DNA from: Hyposmocoma kahamanoa
Lineage: Eukaryota > Arthropoda > Insecta > Lepidoptera > Cosmopterigidae
Assembly (NCBI RefSeq): GCF_003589595.1
Contig: NW_020653718.1
Location: forward strand, 3,644,827-3,708,826
Reading direction: 5' to 3'
DNA length: 64,000 nucleotides
Part shown: one piece after another, positions 44,035 through 54,500 of the stretch
How positions within the stretch are numbered: the stretch's first letter is position 1
How the letters are laid out: every line of letters begins with the position of its first letter
The notes under the pieces: generated by a model
What the model was told of the DNA's origin: nothing
The model's database searches: none
Seen by the model: the letters and a program-made list of their open reading frames with translations, nothing else
Program-made: the position numbers and the translations under genes

Positions 44035-45520
44035 ACTTTGTTTGCTGTGCCCATTGTATTAGTGGCTGGTCTTATGCAAATATTAATAATTAAGACAAAT
44101 TGTTTTTCTCAGTGGAACCTGCCTTCCATTTAGGATATTGATACGTCCGGTATATTCATACCAGGCAATTACTCCAATTTCCTGGTCACAAATTAGAGAA
44201 TTCCCGTATTATGTGTACCATTGTCTCTGTGTCGCAGTCCAGAATTCTAGTGTAGATACACAATGTTCAAATTTTTTTAAAGTTTGTTCCCCAAATTAGC
44301 CCTATAGGGAATTCAACTCGAGGTCTTCGTCATCTAATACCCACATTGCTGAACCTCCTAATTCGTCAATGTGTAATTTGTTTAGTTTTTAACGATTCTA
44401 TTCTAATGCTATTCGGCAGCTAAATTCTGAAACATCGAACTTCGTTTTTGGATAAACGCCATTTTTTTACTCTTCAAGCGCAATATCGGGCAATTAAAGC
44501 GTAAAATATATTTGTAGACTTTCTTTTAGTTATCAAATAAAGATATAATCATAGATTGTCTTATATTGTTTCCAGTAAGTCTGTGTTTTGTGCCAACTGG
44601 AGGTCATGAGGTTTACAAATGTCGCCGATTGTTAGCGAATGTGCCATCATTAATTTATGTTATTTTGTTAGAAAACTTACTTAGCTTTAATAAGAATGTT
44701 TTATCGAAATAAAAAATAAATCGATATCGTCATCAAGTCATCATCAAGGGCGGCCACCATTACGAAAAACATCTTTGACTAGAAAAGACGTGGTGTTGTT
44801 TTGCTTGGATTTTTATTGAAAGATATAATATAATTTATAAAAGTCACTGGAGTCTCATTTCTAAGTCCACTAGGAAAATCCCACACGACGATGTAGGTTA
44901 CCTTGATTTTTAAAGATTCTCAGTGATTTTTTTCGATTTCCTTTGTAATTCTCCATCAGTTCTTCCATCAATTTGTACAGAAAGTCTTTCAAACTTTATG
45001 TATTATTTTGAAACAGTCACACAACAAAAACTTTTACTAGTATCTACGAGTATTATATTATCTGTACTTTAAATTATAATAATGTCATCGTAAGAAGTCG
45101 CGGTAATTGTGTGTTATAAATAAAAACGGTTTATATACTTACACAAGAATGACATTTACGACACTTTAAAAATAACAACATTATCTATTTACTAGATTTA
45201 ACTGTGTACACCACGTAACGAATGCGTTTAACACTATTTAAATAACGGCGGTCAATGCAAATATGGTTCTCCACGCGTTAATAGACAGACAGTAATCTAT
45301 TTGAATAATTAATATTACGTCTAGAATGTATTGTCCTGGAGTGGAAAATTCTTTCCTCCTTTTTCTAGTATTATTACCTGATACATAAGAATGTTAACAA
45401 CTATTTTACATTAACGGTAAAAGTAAACATTCATTGTGGAAGCCTGCATTTCAAAGAAAGCACCCTTTATAACAAAGGGACGCACTCGTAATTCGTAAAC
45501 TAAATTTGGGGAAGTAATGA
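44035..45520. other. Intergenic DNA with a possible degraded SINE
   Basis: 44190-44360 ('aattagagaattcccgtatt', 'gaattcaactcgaggtcttc') resembles 46180-46340 in layout and may be an old retroposon. No gene otherwise. Confidence 0.35.
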
Positions 45521-45524
45521 AATT

Positions 45525-45715
45525 GACATAATTTTATTAATACAAAGATTCAGAAAAGTTCTTATGATCCGGCTGGATTAAAACCAAAAACAAAAGTTCT
45601 GCAACTTAAAGTCCGCTAGTTCGTTCTGTGGTTTAATTGGCATGGCGTCTGACAAGGTTTTCTGGAAAACGTTGGTATTCCAGCCGGATCAAATGGATTT
45701 TTTTCTAAGTATGCT
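45525..45715. repeat. Family D tRNA-derived SINE with inverted ends
   Basis: Reversed tail ('ttattaatacaaagattcag') and 'gatccggctggat' precede a forward head ('gttctgtggtttaattggca', 'cgtctgac'). It closes with 'ccagccggatcaaatgg', so the outer parts are inverted copies. Confidence 0.6.
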
Positions 45716-45863
45716 AACAGATCGATTGCATGCAGTTAATGCGTGAAGGCGTTATCAACTTCATGCAGTCGAGGTCTCTACTCATATATACATGTGTGAC
45801 TTGCCTGGTGCCAATAATTGCAAAATTCTATTAGGCACGAGGGGCAACTGGGGCAACTGAAAA

Positions 45864-45887
45864 GTAATCTAATCTAATCTAATCTAC
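45864..45887. repeat. (TAATC)n microsatellite
   Basis: Four to five units of the pentamer 'taatc'. Directly preceded by a duplicated 'ggggcaactg' (45841-45860). Confidence 0.65.
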
Positions 45888-46179
45888 CTAAGTATGAAAT
45901 AAATACAACTACGGCTACTTTTTTTTTTGATATCCCTGTAAGAGAAATGCACTTACCTACTGTATTACCTACTGTGTTAACTATATTATACTGTGTTATA
46001 TAGTACTTACTAATTTTTAAACATTTTTCTTTTTCTTCTAACACGTCCTTACAAAACGAAACGCAATAAACATACGAGAGCCTCTAATTTTGAAAAAAAA
46101 GAACTAATAATTATTTTTAAATTGAAAATAGACTAAAGAAATTATCTATGTATAATAATGTGCAGATAAACACACTGAT

Positions 46180-46340
46180 TGCCTGGTCTCAAACTAGGGA
46201 ATTCCTGTTTTATGACTACCAGAGCAACGAAATTCACTTTGGGGCACTTCCCAGAACATCCAAGCCAGAACTCATTTAGAAAAGTCGAACCCGGGACCTC
46301 CTCATCCTGTGGAGTGCTTTCCACCAAGATCTTCAGATAT
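46180..46340. repeat. Possible degraded SINE (reverse tRNA-like head)
   Basis: 'gaacccgggacctcctcatc' looks like the reversed B-box/anticodon side of a tRNA-derived head. The ORFs on both strands are not otherwise supported. Confidence 0.35.
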
Positions 46341-46518
46341 GAAAAACCATGTGTTATTAATTACAATGTATTATTTCGTACGCCATTTTTTATGTGATAA
46401 ACTATGGCATAAAACCCTTCCAGCAGTAAAACGTATATAGGTTGAATTTAATAAAACAAACATAAGTTAATGAAAATATCGCTCTATTTTTCTACATTTC
46501 CACTTTTTATTCGTATAC

Positions 46519-47760
46519 GCGCACTATAAGTTTCCGGAATGAATAACAAACAAAATACTTTAAATGATCAGAAATGAATTTATCGTTTCTCAAAATATTC
46601 TCCGTTAGCGTTAATGCACTTTTTCATACGCATGAACCAATTTTTAAAACATTTATGCCACTCTTCCGTGACAATCTCTGAAACATATTTTTTATACTCT
46701 TCGACAGCCCCTTCAGGTGATGAAAATCGTTGACCGCGTAACTGGTTCTTAATTTTTGAAAATAAATAAGAGTCACAAGGTGCCAGATCGGGACTGTGCG
46801 CGGGATGGCTCATAAGGTCAACGTTGTTCACCTTCAAAAATTCATTTGCCTGTCTGGCCGTGTGAGAACTGGCATTATCGTGGTGCAAGATGATACGGCG
46901 TTTACGGTTATTTTTACGGAGTTTGTCAATAACTTCCGGCAAACAAATGGTCGTGTAACAATCACTGTTCACGGTACAACGATTCTCCAAAGCAACAGTA
47001 AGCACGTGTCCAGTTTTATTAAAAAAAGAAGCAATCATCCGCTTAGAGGCACTTTGCACGCGCGCCACTTTGGTTGGTTTCGGCTCATCTCGAAAGACGC
47101 TCGATTGCTGCTTTGTTTTGGGATCGTAACTATAAAACCATGTTTCGTCTCGAAATTTGACGCTCCTTCGTTGAATCTGGTAAGCATGGCATTGCACCAA
47201 GAGACGCGATCCGTTTTTTGAGCCTCAGTCAGATTGTGTGGGATCCACCGAGAACACAACTTTTTCACACCCAAATGTTTGTGTAGTATTGATTGTATTT
47301 TACTCATGCTAAAGATGCCCGAATCCTATGGTATGTCACATGCCTGTCTGTTTTGATCATACGGCGTACAGCATCGATCTTTTTGTTGTTCACAGCAGTG
47401 GACGGATGACAATCACGAAATTCGTCAATGAGATTCACACGACCGCGTTTGAATTCTGCAAACCAGCTGTGAATAGTCGTCTTACATGGTGCTTCATCGC
47501 CAAAAGCAGTTTGCTGAAGCTCCGCTGAGCAGTTAGATTACACTTAAACTCGGAGAAAATCATACTACGAAAATTTTCACGAACTAAATCCATGGTGATG
47601 TAGACAACCAATTTCTAAAAGGACGCCACAATGTAAAAACAAGTGACAGTCAAAAGAAACAAACTGTACTCTAAAGCCAAAGAGTTCCATTTTCAAACGT
47701 TGTAATTACTTTTTAAATATTGTTTATGTAAGTGGCCAGTTCCGGAAACTTACAGTGCGC
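46519..47760 (-). mobile_element. Mariner-family DNA transposon, full length but defective
   Basis: A 1,242-bp element with terminal inverted repeats: left 'gcgcactataagtttccgga', right (reverse complement) 'gcgcactgtaagtttccgga', one mismatch. TA lies just outside each end (with 1-2 bp uncertainty). The size suits mariner (~1.3 kb). The only coding content is the frameshifted transposase on the minus strand. Confidence 0.88.
46580..47595 (-). pseudogene. Mariner transposase, DD34D type, frameshifted
   Basis: The transposase would catalyse cut-and-paste at TA sites. The C-terminal two thirds are open (46580-47200). It has 'RDETWFYSYDPKTKQ' (first catalytic Asp), 'IILHHDNASSHTA' (second) and 'HSPDLAPCDSYLF' (third); 34 residues separate the last two, the mariner DD34D signature. 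The N-terminal part, starting at the ATG near 47594, is broken. 'MDLVRENFRSMIF', the helix-turn-helix piece 'TTIHSWFAEFKRGRVN', and the linker 'GVKKLCSRWIPHNLTEAQK' lie in different frames. At least three frameshifts or stops separate them, so the element is inactive. The triad itself is intact. Confidence 0.88.
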
Positions 47761-47764
47761 CCTA

Positions 47765-48015
47765 TGTACTAATGTACATTTTAATCATATTTAATTTATA
47801 CATTCAATCAAACTTCCCATATTGACAATCGGATGCAAAAGTGTATATCTTAATAACATATTTTTTTCTCTGACATGTTCGGAAATGGTCCATCTTGTTG
47901 TGAAAAACACGCAATAATAAGTCTTGATTTTTGCCACACTACAAAATCAAAAACAAATTACTTTCCGGCCTATTCCGTAAAATTCTCTTGCAACAGAAAA
48001 ACCCAAGTGAAAGAC
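47765..48015. other. Short intergenic spacer
   Basis: AT-rich, between the mariner and the hAT-like element; no feature seen. Confidence 0.35.
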
Positions 48016-48023
48016 TCGTGAAC

Positions 48024-49050
48024 TAGGAGTGCTCGATATATATCGATATTTAAAAAAATATCGATATATGACCTCGATATATCAAATATATCAAAAATCT
48101 ATATATTTTATCCAATAAATGAAAAATCGTACAAAGTTGAAAGTACGCAATTCCAAATTTTACTTGCGACAGTGTAACGTAGGTAGTGGTTATATTCTCA
48201 TTGGCTAGCCGCGCATATACACAATAAAATGCTTGTGTGAGGGTGATATTATTGTGTAGGGAGCATACATAAACTTGGATTGTCAATAATATTGTATGAG
48301 TGCGGTTAGCCGTTGATCAGAGCTGTCGGAAATAAAATGGCATGCTGTCTTTAGTAAAGACATTATTCTTTCGTTGTATTTTTAAAGGATTTTTAAAGGA
48401 TATGGGTAGGCAACTTTAATATATTTTGCCTGACAAGAGGGGCCATCTGTGATCAACGCCGTCGTTCGGTGGGTATTGGTTCCCGCTCCAACAATCGGGG
48501 CAGTGTTGGCGTTTTAGTGACTTGTCGCTTGATCCAATGAATTTTAATAATGTTTACGTTACGTTTACATAGAACGTCAGCTCGTTTGAAAAAAAACAAA
48601 TATATGCAATTTAGTAATCTAAATCGCTTGTATTATAAAAGTAATTGAAGAAATACTTGATTATTGTGTCAAAACTGGTGATTTTACTTATTTCCTGTTA
48701 ATAAAATTTCCTTCCTTTTATCTTTTAACTGCCTCTGTGGCCGAACGGTTACCATGCCGGACTGCCACGCAGAGGTCCCAGGTTCGATTCCCGGGCCGAG
48801 AGAAACATTTGTATGGCTAACAATTATTTCTCTCGTGAGTTTGGGTGTAATTTGTGGTTGTCCATGGCACCCGCGACACAGGGTTTCCCTAGTGCGGGGC
48901 TAAGTTGAGTGTGTGCGTTATTTATTTATTTATTTTAGAATTATTTACGATATATCGAAAATACCGATTTTTTTTTGTACCGATATATCGCAAAATATTG
49001 GTATATCACATCGGAAGAAATTTCAATATTTTTTTACATGAACACCACTA
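48024..49050. mobile_element. hAT-like non-autonomous transposon with 8-bp target duplication
   Basis: A 1,027-bp element flanked by perfect direct repeats TCGTGAAC (48016-48023, 49051-49058). Termini 'taggagtgctcga' and, inverted, 'tagtggtgttcat' fit the short hAT-type pattern 'TAG.GGTGtTCA'. Both sub-terminal regions are rich in the palindrome 'cgatatatcg'. No transposase motif is visible. A family C SINE (48728-48935) is nested inside, so the element inserted first and the SINE later. Confidence 0.8.
48728..48935 (+). repeat. Family C tRNA-derived SINE nested in the hAT-like element
   Basis: Complete head ('gcctctgtggccgaacggtt', 'caggttcgattcccgggcc'), body 'gtgtaatttgtggttgtcca', 'cccgcgacacagggtttccc', and TTATTTATTTA tail. 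Very close to the copy at 5529. Confidence 0.85.
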
Positions 49051-49059
49051 TCGTGAACC

Positions 49060-49590
49060 TTTTTTTTCCACTAAAGAATGGAAAAAAAATTGTATAAAAA
49101 TATTTTTTTTATCGCGAAATTAAACTTTTAACTTCGAAGTGACAAACGAAAAATGTCATCGAGCCCAGTCGTGCGTTCACTTTGTTAATTGATAAGTTAG
49201 AAAAAATATTCTATAATAAGTGATATTATACTTATGCTTTTTAGCAACTTATTTTTTGTAAGCTTAAGTATTTGTATTCTTTCTTTGCTTAAAATGAGAA
49301 AAGCTTAATACTAGAGTCGGTAGAAAGAGATGAATCGTATTACAGAAGCATTCGTCTGCTGTTTGTGCTTCTAACTCATGCTTGTCCCGATTTTTTTTTA
49401 TTAGGAACAAATACAGAATCACATACTTATTATTATAGGATTTAGATAATAACTGTAGCTTTTAATGTCCGTTCCCGAATAAAAAGTACGTACGTACAAT
49501 TAAACGTTAAGATACGTTAGAGAATAGATGTGAATGTGTTCGCTATATATTTTTATGCACCAGTTCAAAAGTAATAAGTTTAGTTCTATC
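49060..49590. other. Intergenic AT-rich DNA, no gene seen
   Basis: No conserved motifs or repeats recognised. Confidence 0.35.
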
Positions 49591-50000
49591 TAAGTTAATA
49601 GTAAGGAAGCAAGGTCTTTGTGTTAGAACAGGCTCTATTCTAGGTATTGCCATGGACAATTACGGCAATGTCATCAGCCTATATAATTTGAGTGTTTATT
49701 AACGTCTGTTTGCACAAGTCATTAATATAGATTAAGAATAAAGTAGGTCGAAGAACGCTACCCTGTGGAACACCATATGAGAGAGAGAAAGAGAGAGAGC
49801 TCCATCTCCAGACAGTGGCATAAAATATCATGAACCTTCACACACGGCCACTGATCCCTTATGTATTTAGCTCTTGAACGTATTCAGTAGTTGTTTGTAC
49901 TTTTTGATGATTTGACGGGAGACTGTATCGGAACCTTTGCATAGATCTATGAATATGCTTATCAATTTGGTTTGCACATTTAAATATGTGTGTTGCTCTC
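49590..50000 (-). pseudogene. Second LINE reverse transcriptase fragment
   Basis: Minus-strand reading gives 'IDLCKGSDTVSRQIIKKYKQ' (cf. 'lDLSKAFDTVsHdiLlkKL'), then 'GVPQGSVLRPTLFLIYINDL', then a stop and 'ADDIAVIVHG' (the YADD catalytic block). Order and spacing are as in a Jockey-like RT palm. In-frame stops and a GA-rich insertion ('gagagagagaaagagagaga' near 49780) show that it is dead. Confidence 0.75.
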
Positions 50001-50213
50001 TTCCGTGACCTTGGCAATGGAGTACATAATTATATTTCTTAGAATGCTATGAACACTTTTTGGTTATCGGTTTCACCATTTTGGTCCAATTTCTGTTTAT
50101 AAATTTATATTATTTGAAAAGTAGTAGTAGGTTCGTAGTTAATTCTTCTTAGTATTATAAATTGTTAGCTACCATAATTACAAATAAAAGATGTTGAACG
50201 ACAAAGTTGCTTT

Positions 50214-51288
50214 TTTATTAGCCAACAAATTTGAACTGGTGGTCGTTGTTTTTGGGAAGGAATGTGGCAAACATATCTTTCAGCCTGTTCGACCTTTACA
50301 ACACAAGCATTCAAACAAATTTAATAATATACTAAATTGAAAAAATGTAATTGTCATGTGAAATATGATAATCAAATGATCATTGTAAAATATTTAATCA
50401 ATATTTTTAATTCTAACAAGCGTTGAATGGTACTGATAATTTAATACGTTATTATCAATGATTCTATATAAAAAAATTGTGTAAAATCATTGACTCCAGT
50501 TCAATTCGCCATTGTTTCAAGTATTCTTGTATAAAATACAAAGTGGTCATAATACAGTTGTTGTAACTCACAGCCCTGCTAATATCTCTAATAATCTAAA
50601 ATCTTACATACAAATAGAGTATTTAGAGATTACAACTAAGATTCGTAACGTTATTGCTGCTTAAAACACTTTATACATTATACCAAAACGCCTGAACAAA
50701 ATATTACAGCAAACGCACACACTATCTTAGTTTGATATTTTTTTTTAGCAGGCGCTCTACTCATTTGGAAAACTCATATCACAGACTATAAATTACAATA
50801 AATGTCTAATGCATTAAAATAATCTTAAATCTCTAATATTCATACACTAAAATATATTCAGAGAATGTGGAATGTACGATATAAAAATCTATTTACAAAT
50901 AGTCATGGTTATCCTACATAGAAATTTAAAAAAATAAGTATAAAATCTTAAACCTTGAAATGTACAATTACATTATGTACAATATGGCATTGGTTTACTG
51001 GGATAACAATTGGTTATTTGCTAGAATACTAATTTGCAAATTTTGCATTCGTTGTGATTATCAGTTATTATAAATATTACATTACATAACGTAGGTAATA
51101 CAACAGAAAACATAATTCTGACGCAAAACATACTTGGGATCTTACATAGTAGCTGCGGCGTTATCCTTGCATTTTAGGTAAAATAAATAATGTTTGTTTT
51201 GTACACTGTAAAAATCTCGTTACTTTTCCTGTAAAATCTCAAACAACAAATTGTTAATGACAAAGTAAATAAAATGCTTTTAAACTTT
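50214..51288 (-). other. Probable 3' UTR of the CD36-family gene
   Basis: About 1.07 kb directly downstream of the stop codon. It is AT-rich and conspicuously free of the repeat families that fill neighbouring DNA. On the minus strand an AATAAA hexamer occurs at 50214-50219. Repeat depletion plus a poly(A) signal make a long 3' UTR plausible; the exact end is inferred. Confidence 0.45.
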
Positions 51289-51568
51289 TTAACTTTCAAA
51301 GTACTGTGGATTTAACTTAAGTTCAGCCTCGTCTTTTGGTTTCTCAAATGTCATCTCATGAGGCGGTACGTACTTTGGTTTTGTACCACAACAGGTAACC
51401 ATGGCTACTATAACCGCTAAAGCGAACGCTGCGCCCGCGCACACAGTCGAGCCCCAGTCCAAAATGGCGCGAACTGTTTTTAGTTCGTGTAATATTTCCT
51501 CGTTCATTTGGACTCTTTGTTGTATCCAGAACACTGGGAACAGCATTGTAGGAACTGATTCGTAGAGA
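51289..51568 (-). CDS. CD36-family gene, last coding exon
   Basis: 280 nt from acceptor 'ctttgcag' to the TAA stop at 51289-51291. Encodes 'LYESVPTMLFPVFWIQQRVQ', a membrane-proximal helix, the transmembrane segment ending in a CC pair (possible palmitoylation), and the tail 'KPKYVPPHEMTFEKPKDEAE' and 'LKLNPQYFES'. Confidence 0.92.
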
Positions 51569-54500
51569 CTGCAAAGAAGATAAACAAGATTATTATTTAT
51601 GTAATTTGTACATTTCAAAATATAAATGAATTTTTAGGGGTCTACAAAATTGAAACAATCATGACTCTTGGTAAACAGTATTGAACATAACTTCGAAATA
51701 CTTTCATAGAATTCTCATAGATGGCGCTATGGCTGCGGAAAAGTCGTTGAAAAACCAAATTATAGAAAGATACGTGAGGTCCGCTGGTTCGTTCCGTGGC
51801 TTACTTCTGGCACGGTTTGCTAGGAGACTTCGGTTCGATCTTTGTATTAATAATTATAACCAAATAATGGAGTAATTTCACAAAAAATAATTGAATATCT
51901 ATTCAATATAAATTTAAATATTGATCATGTCAACGCACTTTCTTGCTTAAAACCTCGTTTACAAAACTCAATTGATCAGCTACCATATTTATAATAAGTT
52001 TGTATACACTTACGCTATGTTGCGATTTGGCTCAATATAGACGTTGATTTGAAACCGCGCAGCTACTTCTAACGGAATTCCCAATTGCTGAAACAAAGTA
52101 ACGATTATAATATACGTACCATAGGAAATTCGGGAAGCTCAATTTTTATTTATTTACTTGCAATCTTTACAGATTTTAAATTTTTAGTTTCAATTTCGTA
52201 ACAAAGTTTGTAACATTATAATTAATTTTTAACGTTACTTAAAACCATTATAATTCTAAATGGGAGTAAATTAAAATAATGATATTTAGAACAAAAAAGA
52301 AATGAGGTGTTCGGGCGTGCGTGTGTGTACTTGCTCTGTTTATTAATTGCCTGGGGATCATAAATAAAGAACATTTCGACATCCCATACACATACATATT
52401 GTGTGGAATATTGTATATGTTCTGTTGGGATACCAAATAAACAGAGTTATATATAGTTATATACTAACAACCTTCTCAAGACTATATTACTAACATCATA
52501 AACAAATTTTTCACCTCACTGGCTCGGAAAAATTTTCTTTCTCATTAGAAATTTGCGCGTGAAAGTGTTTTTTCGGAAAAGGTTTTCGATATTACTAACT
52601 TTTTCTTTTCCACCTAACTTTTTCTTTCGATGAAAAAAAACATAATGACACGCGCAACTACGTGATTTGTCGTACATTATTTATGTACTATAAATCCGTT
52701 GATATATTTTATTCTTATTATAATTGACTATAATTGGCAACGATAACTAATTTTGTTCATTAAAACTGATTTGTTATGGTTCAACTGTTTTTCTTTCATC
52801 TAGCATTTTCCTCGCTATAATATTTTCTATTCGTAATCTTAGTATCCTTCGCTTGCTTGTTTCAATACAAGCACCCGCGTCAAACAACAAATTGATAGCC
52901 TTGCATAACAAACAACTAGTCTGTCTTTTTTGAAGACGAAGTAAAATGACATTTGTTAGGGTTGCCAGTATTCATACAATTTTATATAGTAGTTGTTGTC
53001 GATAGTTTTAACAATAGTTTGTGAAAGATGATAAAATTTTGCCACAAATGACTTAATTGTGAATGTTACGACGTTCTAATGATTACTACTTGCGTTATTG
53101 CCTTCTTTATTCTTATTTTTACAGTTGGCCTACTAGTGTCGAGATTAATTTTTATTCATATACATTTTACAAGAATAGCCGGATTTGACTATCTATTGAA
53201 TTAAAAATAAAAACTTTAAAATAAGTCTCCTTTTAAACTTTTTCATAAACATAGATCTAAATATATGTATGTATGAATTTACAAAAATTGACAATTCAAA
53301 TGAAACAAGCTCGGCTATTTACTCCATAATATATAAGTATAGTCGATAGAATATTTATCGACTCCAATCACGAGCTGCTCGCAAGCGGGCACCACTTTTA
53401 CGCTATGAACTGTCATTTTATTCCATAGTCAAAATAGACAGAACCAAAAATGACTACTTACTGGCTCAACGCCAAAGAAAAACTCATGCTTCTCTGCGTC
53501 AGGCTCCATGCCTGTGACCATGTCCAGCAACCGAGGATCTCCATGCAGGAAATGCGGCAAGGTGACAAAAGCCGGCGAATTGAAACGACACGCAGAGACG
53601 TTCATGACGCCACTCCAAGGACACTGCCCGTCGCAGAAGCATGACTCCGAGGGCGAAGCTGGTGCTAAATTGACAAATTAGAGAAGTAAATAAAATGTAT
53701 GAATGCTTTATTGTTTCAGAGTAAAGCGTGGGCCTACGTGGATCTATTTTTAACCGTCTTCAAAAAAGGAGGAGGTTGTCATTTCGACTGTATACTTTTT
53801 TTTATATGTTACGCGACTGCTCCGGCATTAGTGAACCGATTTTGATGATTATTTTTTTGTCGAAAAGAGGGTATCTCAGTATTAGTCTCATTTAAATTTG
53901 AAGAAAATATTCCACCTCTAAGGGTGGCAAACTAGAGGATGAATCGAGTTTCGTTTAATTCCACGAACTTTCGCGAGTTATCGCGTATTATACATACAAT
54001 AATAATCTCAGTACATTGTACTAAAAAAACCGACCTCAAAAGTACGTGGAATTACATCTATTTGCCAAGTTTTATTGAAATCGGTTACCGGAAAGTGCGT
54101 AAACCCGGATTTATCCCCTAGTTTGCCACTATACGGGACTTGACACTAAAGGAGACACTTGGAGATAATAAAAATCGGTTCTCACTACTCAAAGTATATT
54201 GAGAAGGAAAAACGCCTTGAATTGGAGAATAGTAAAATCAAATCATTAAAATAATTACTCTTTATAAAAAAATTTTGGCGCTATTTATAAAAACGAATCT
54301 TCATGCGTGAACAGTTACACTTCGAGGTGGATGATTTTCTTCAAAATATAAATGGGATCACTATGGAGGTACCCTCTTTCCAACAAAAAAAGAATCATGA
54401 AAATCGGTTCACAACTACAGGAGTTATCGCGTAACATACATACAAAAAAAACGTACAGTCGAATTGAGAACCTCCTCTTTTTTTGAAGTCGGTTAAAAAA

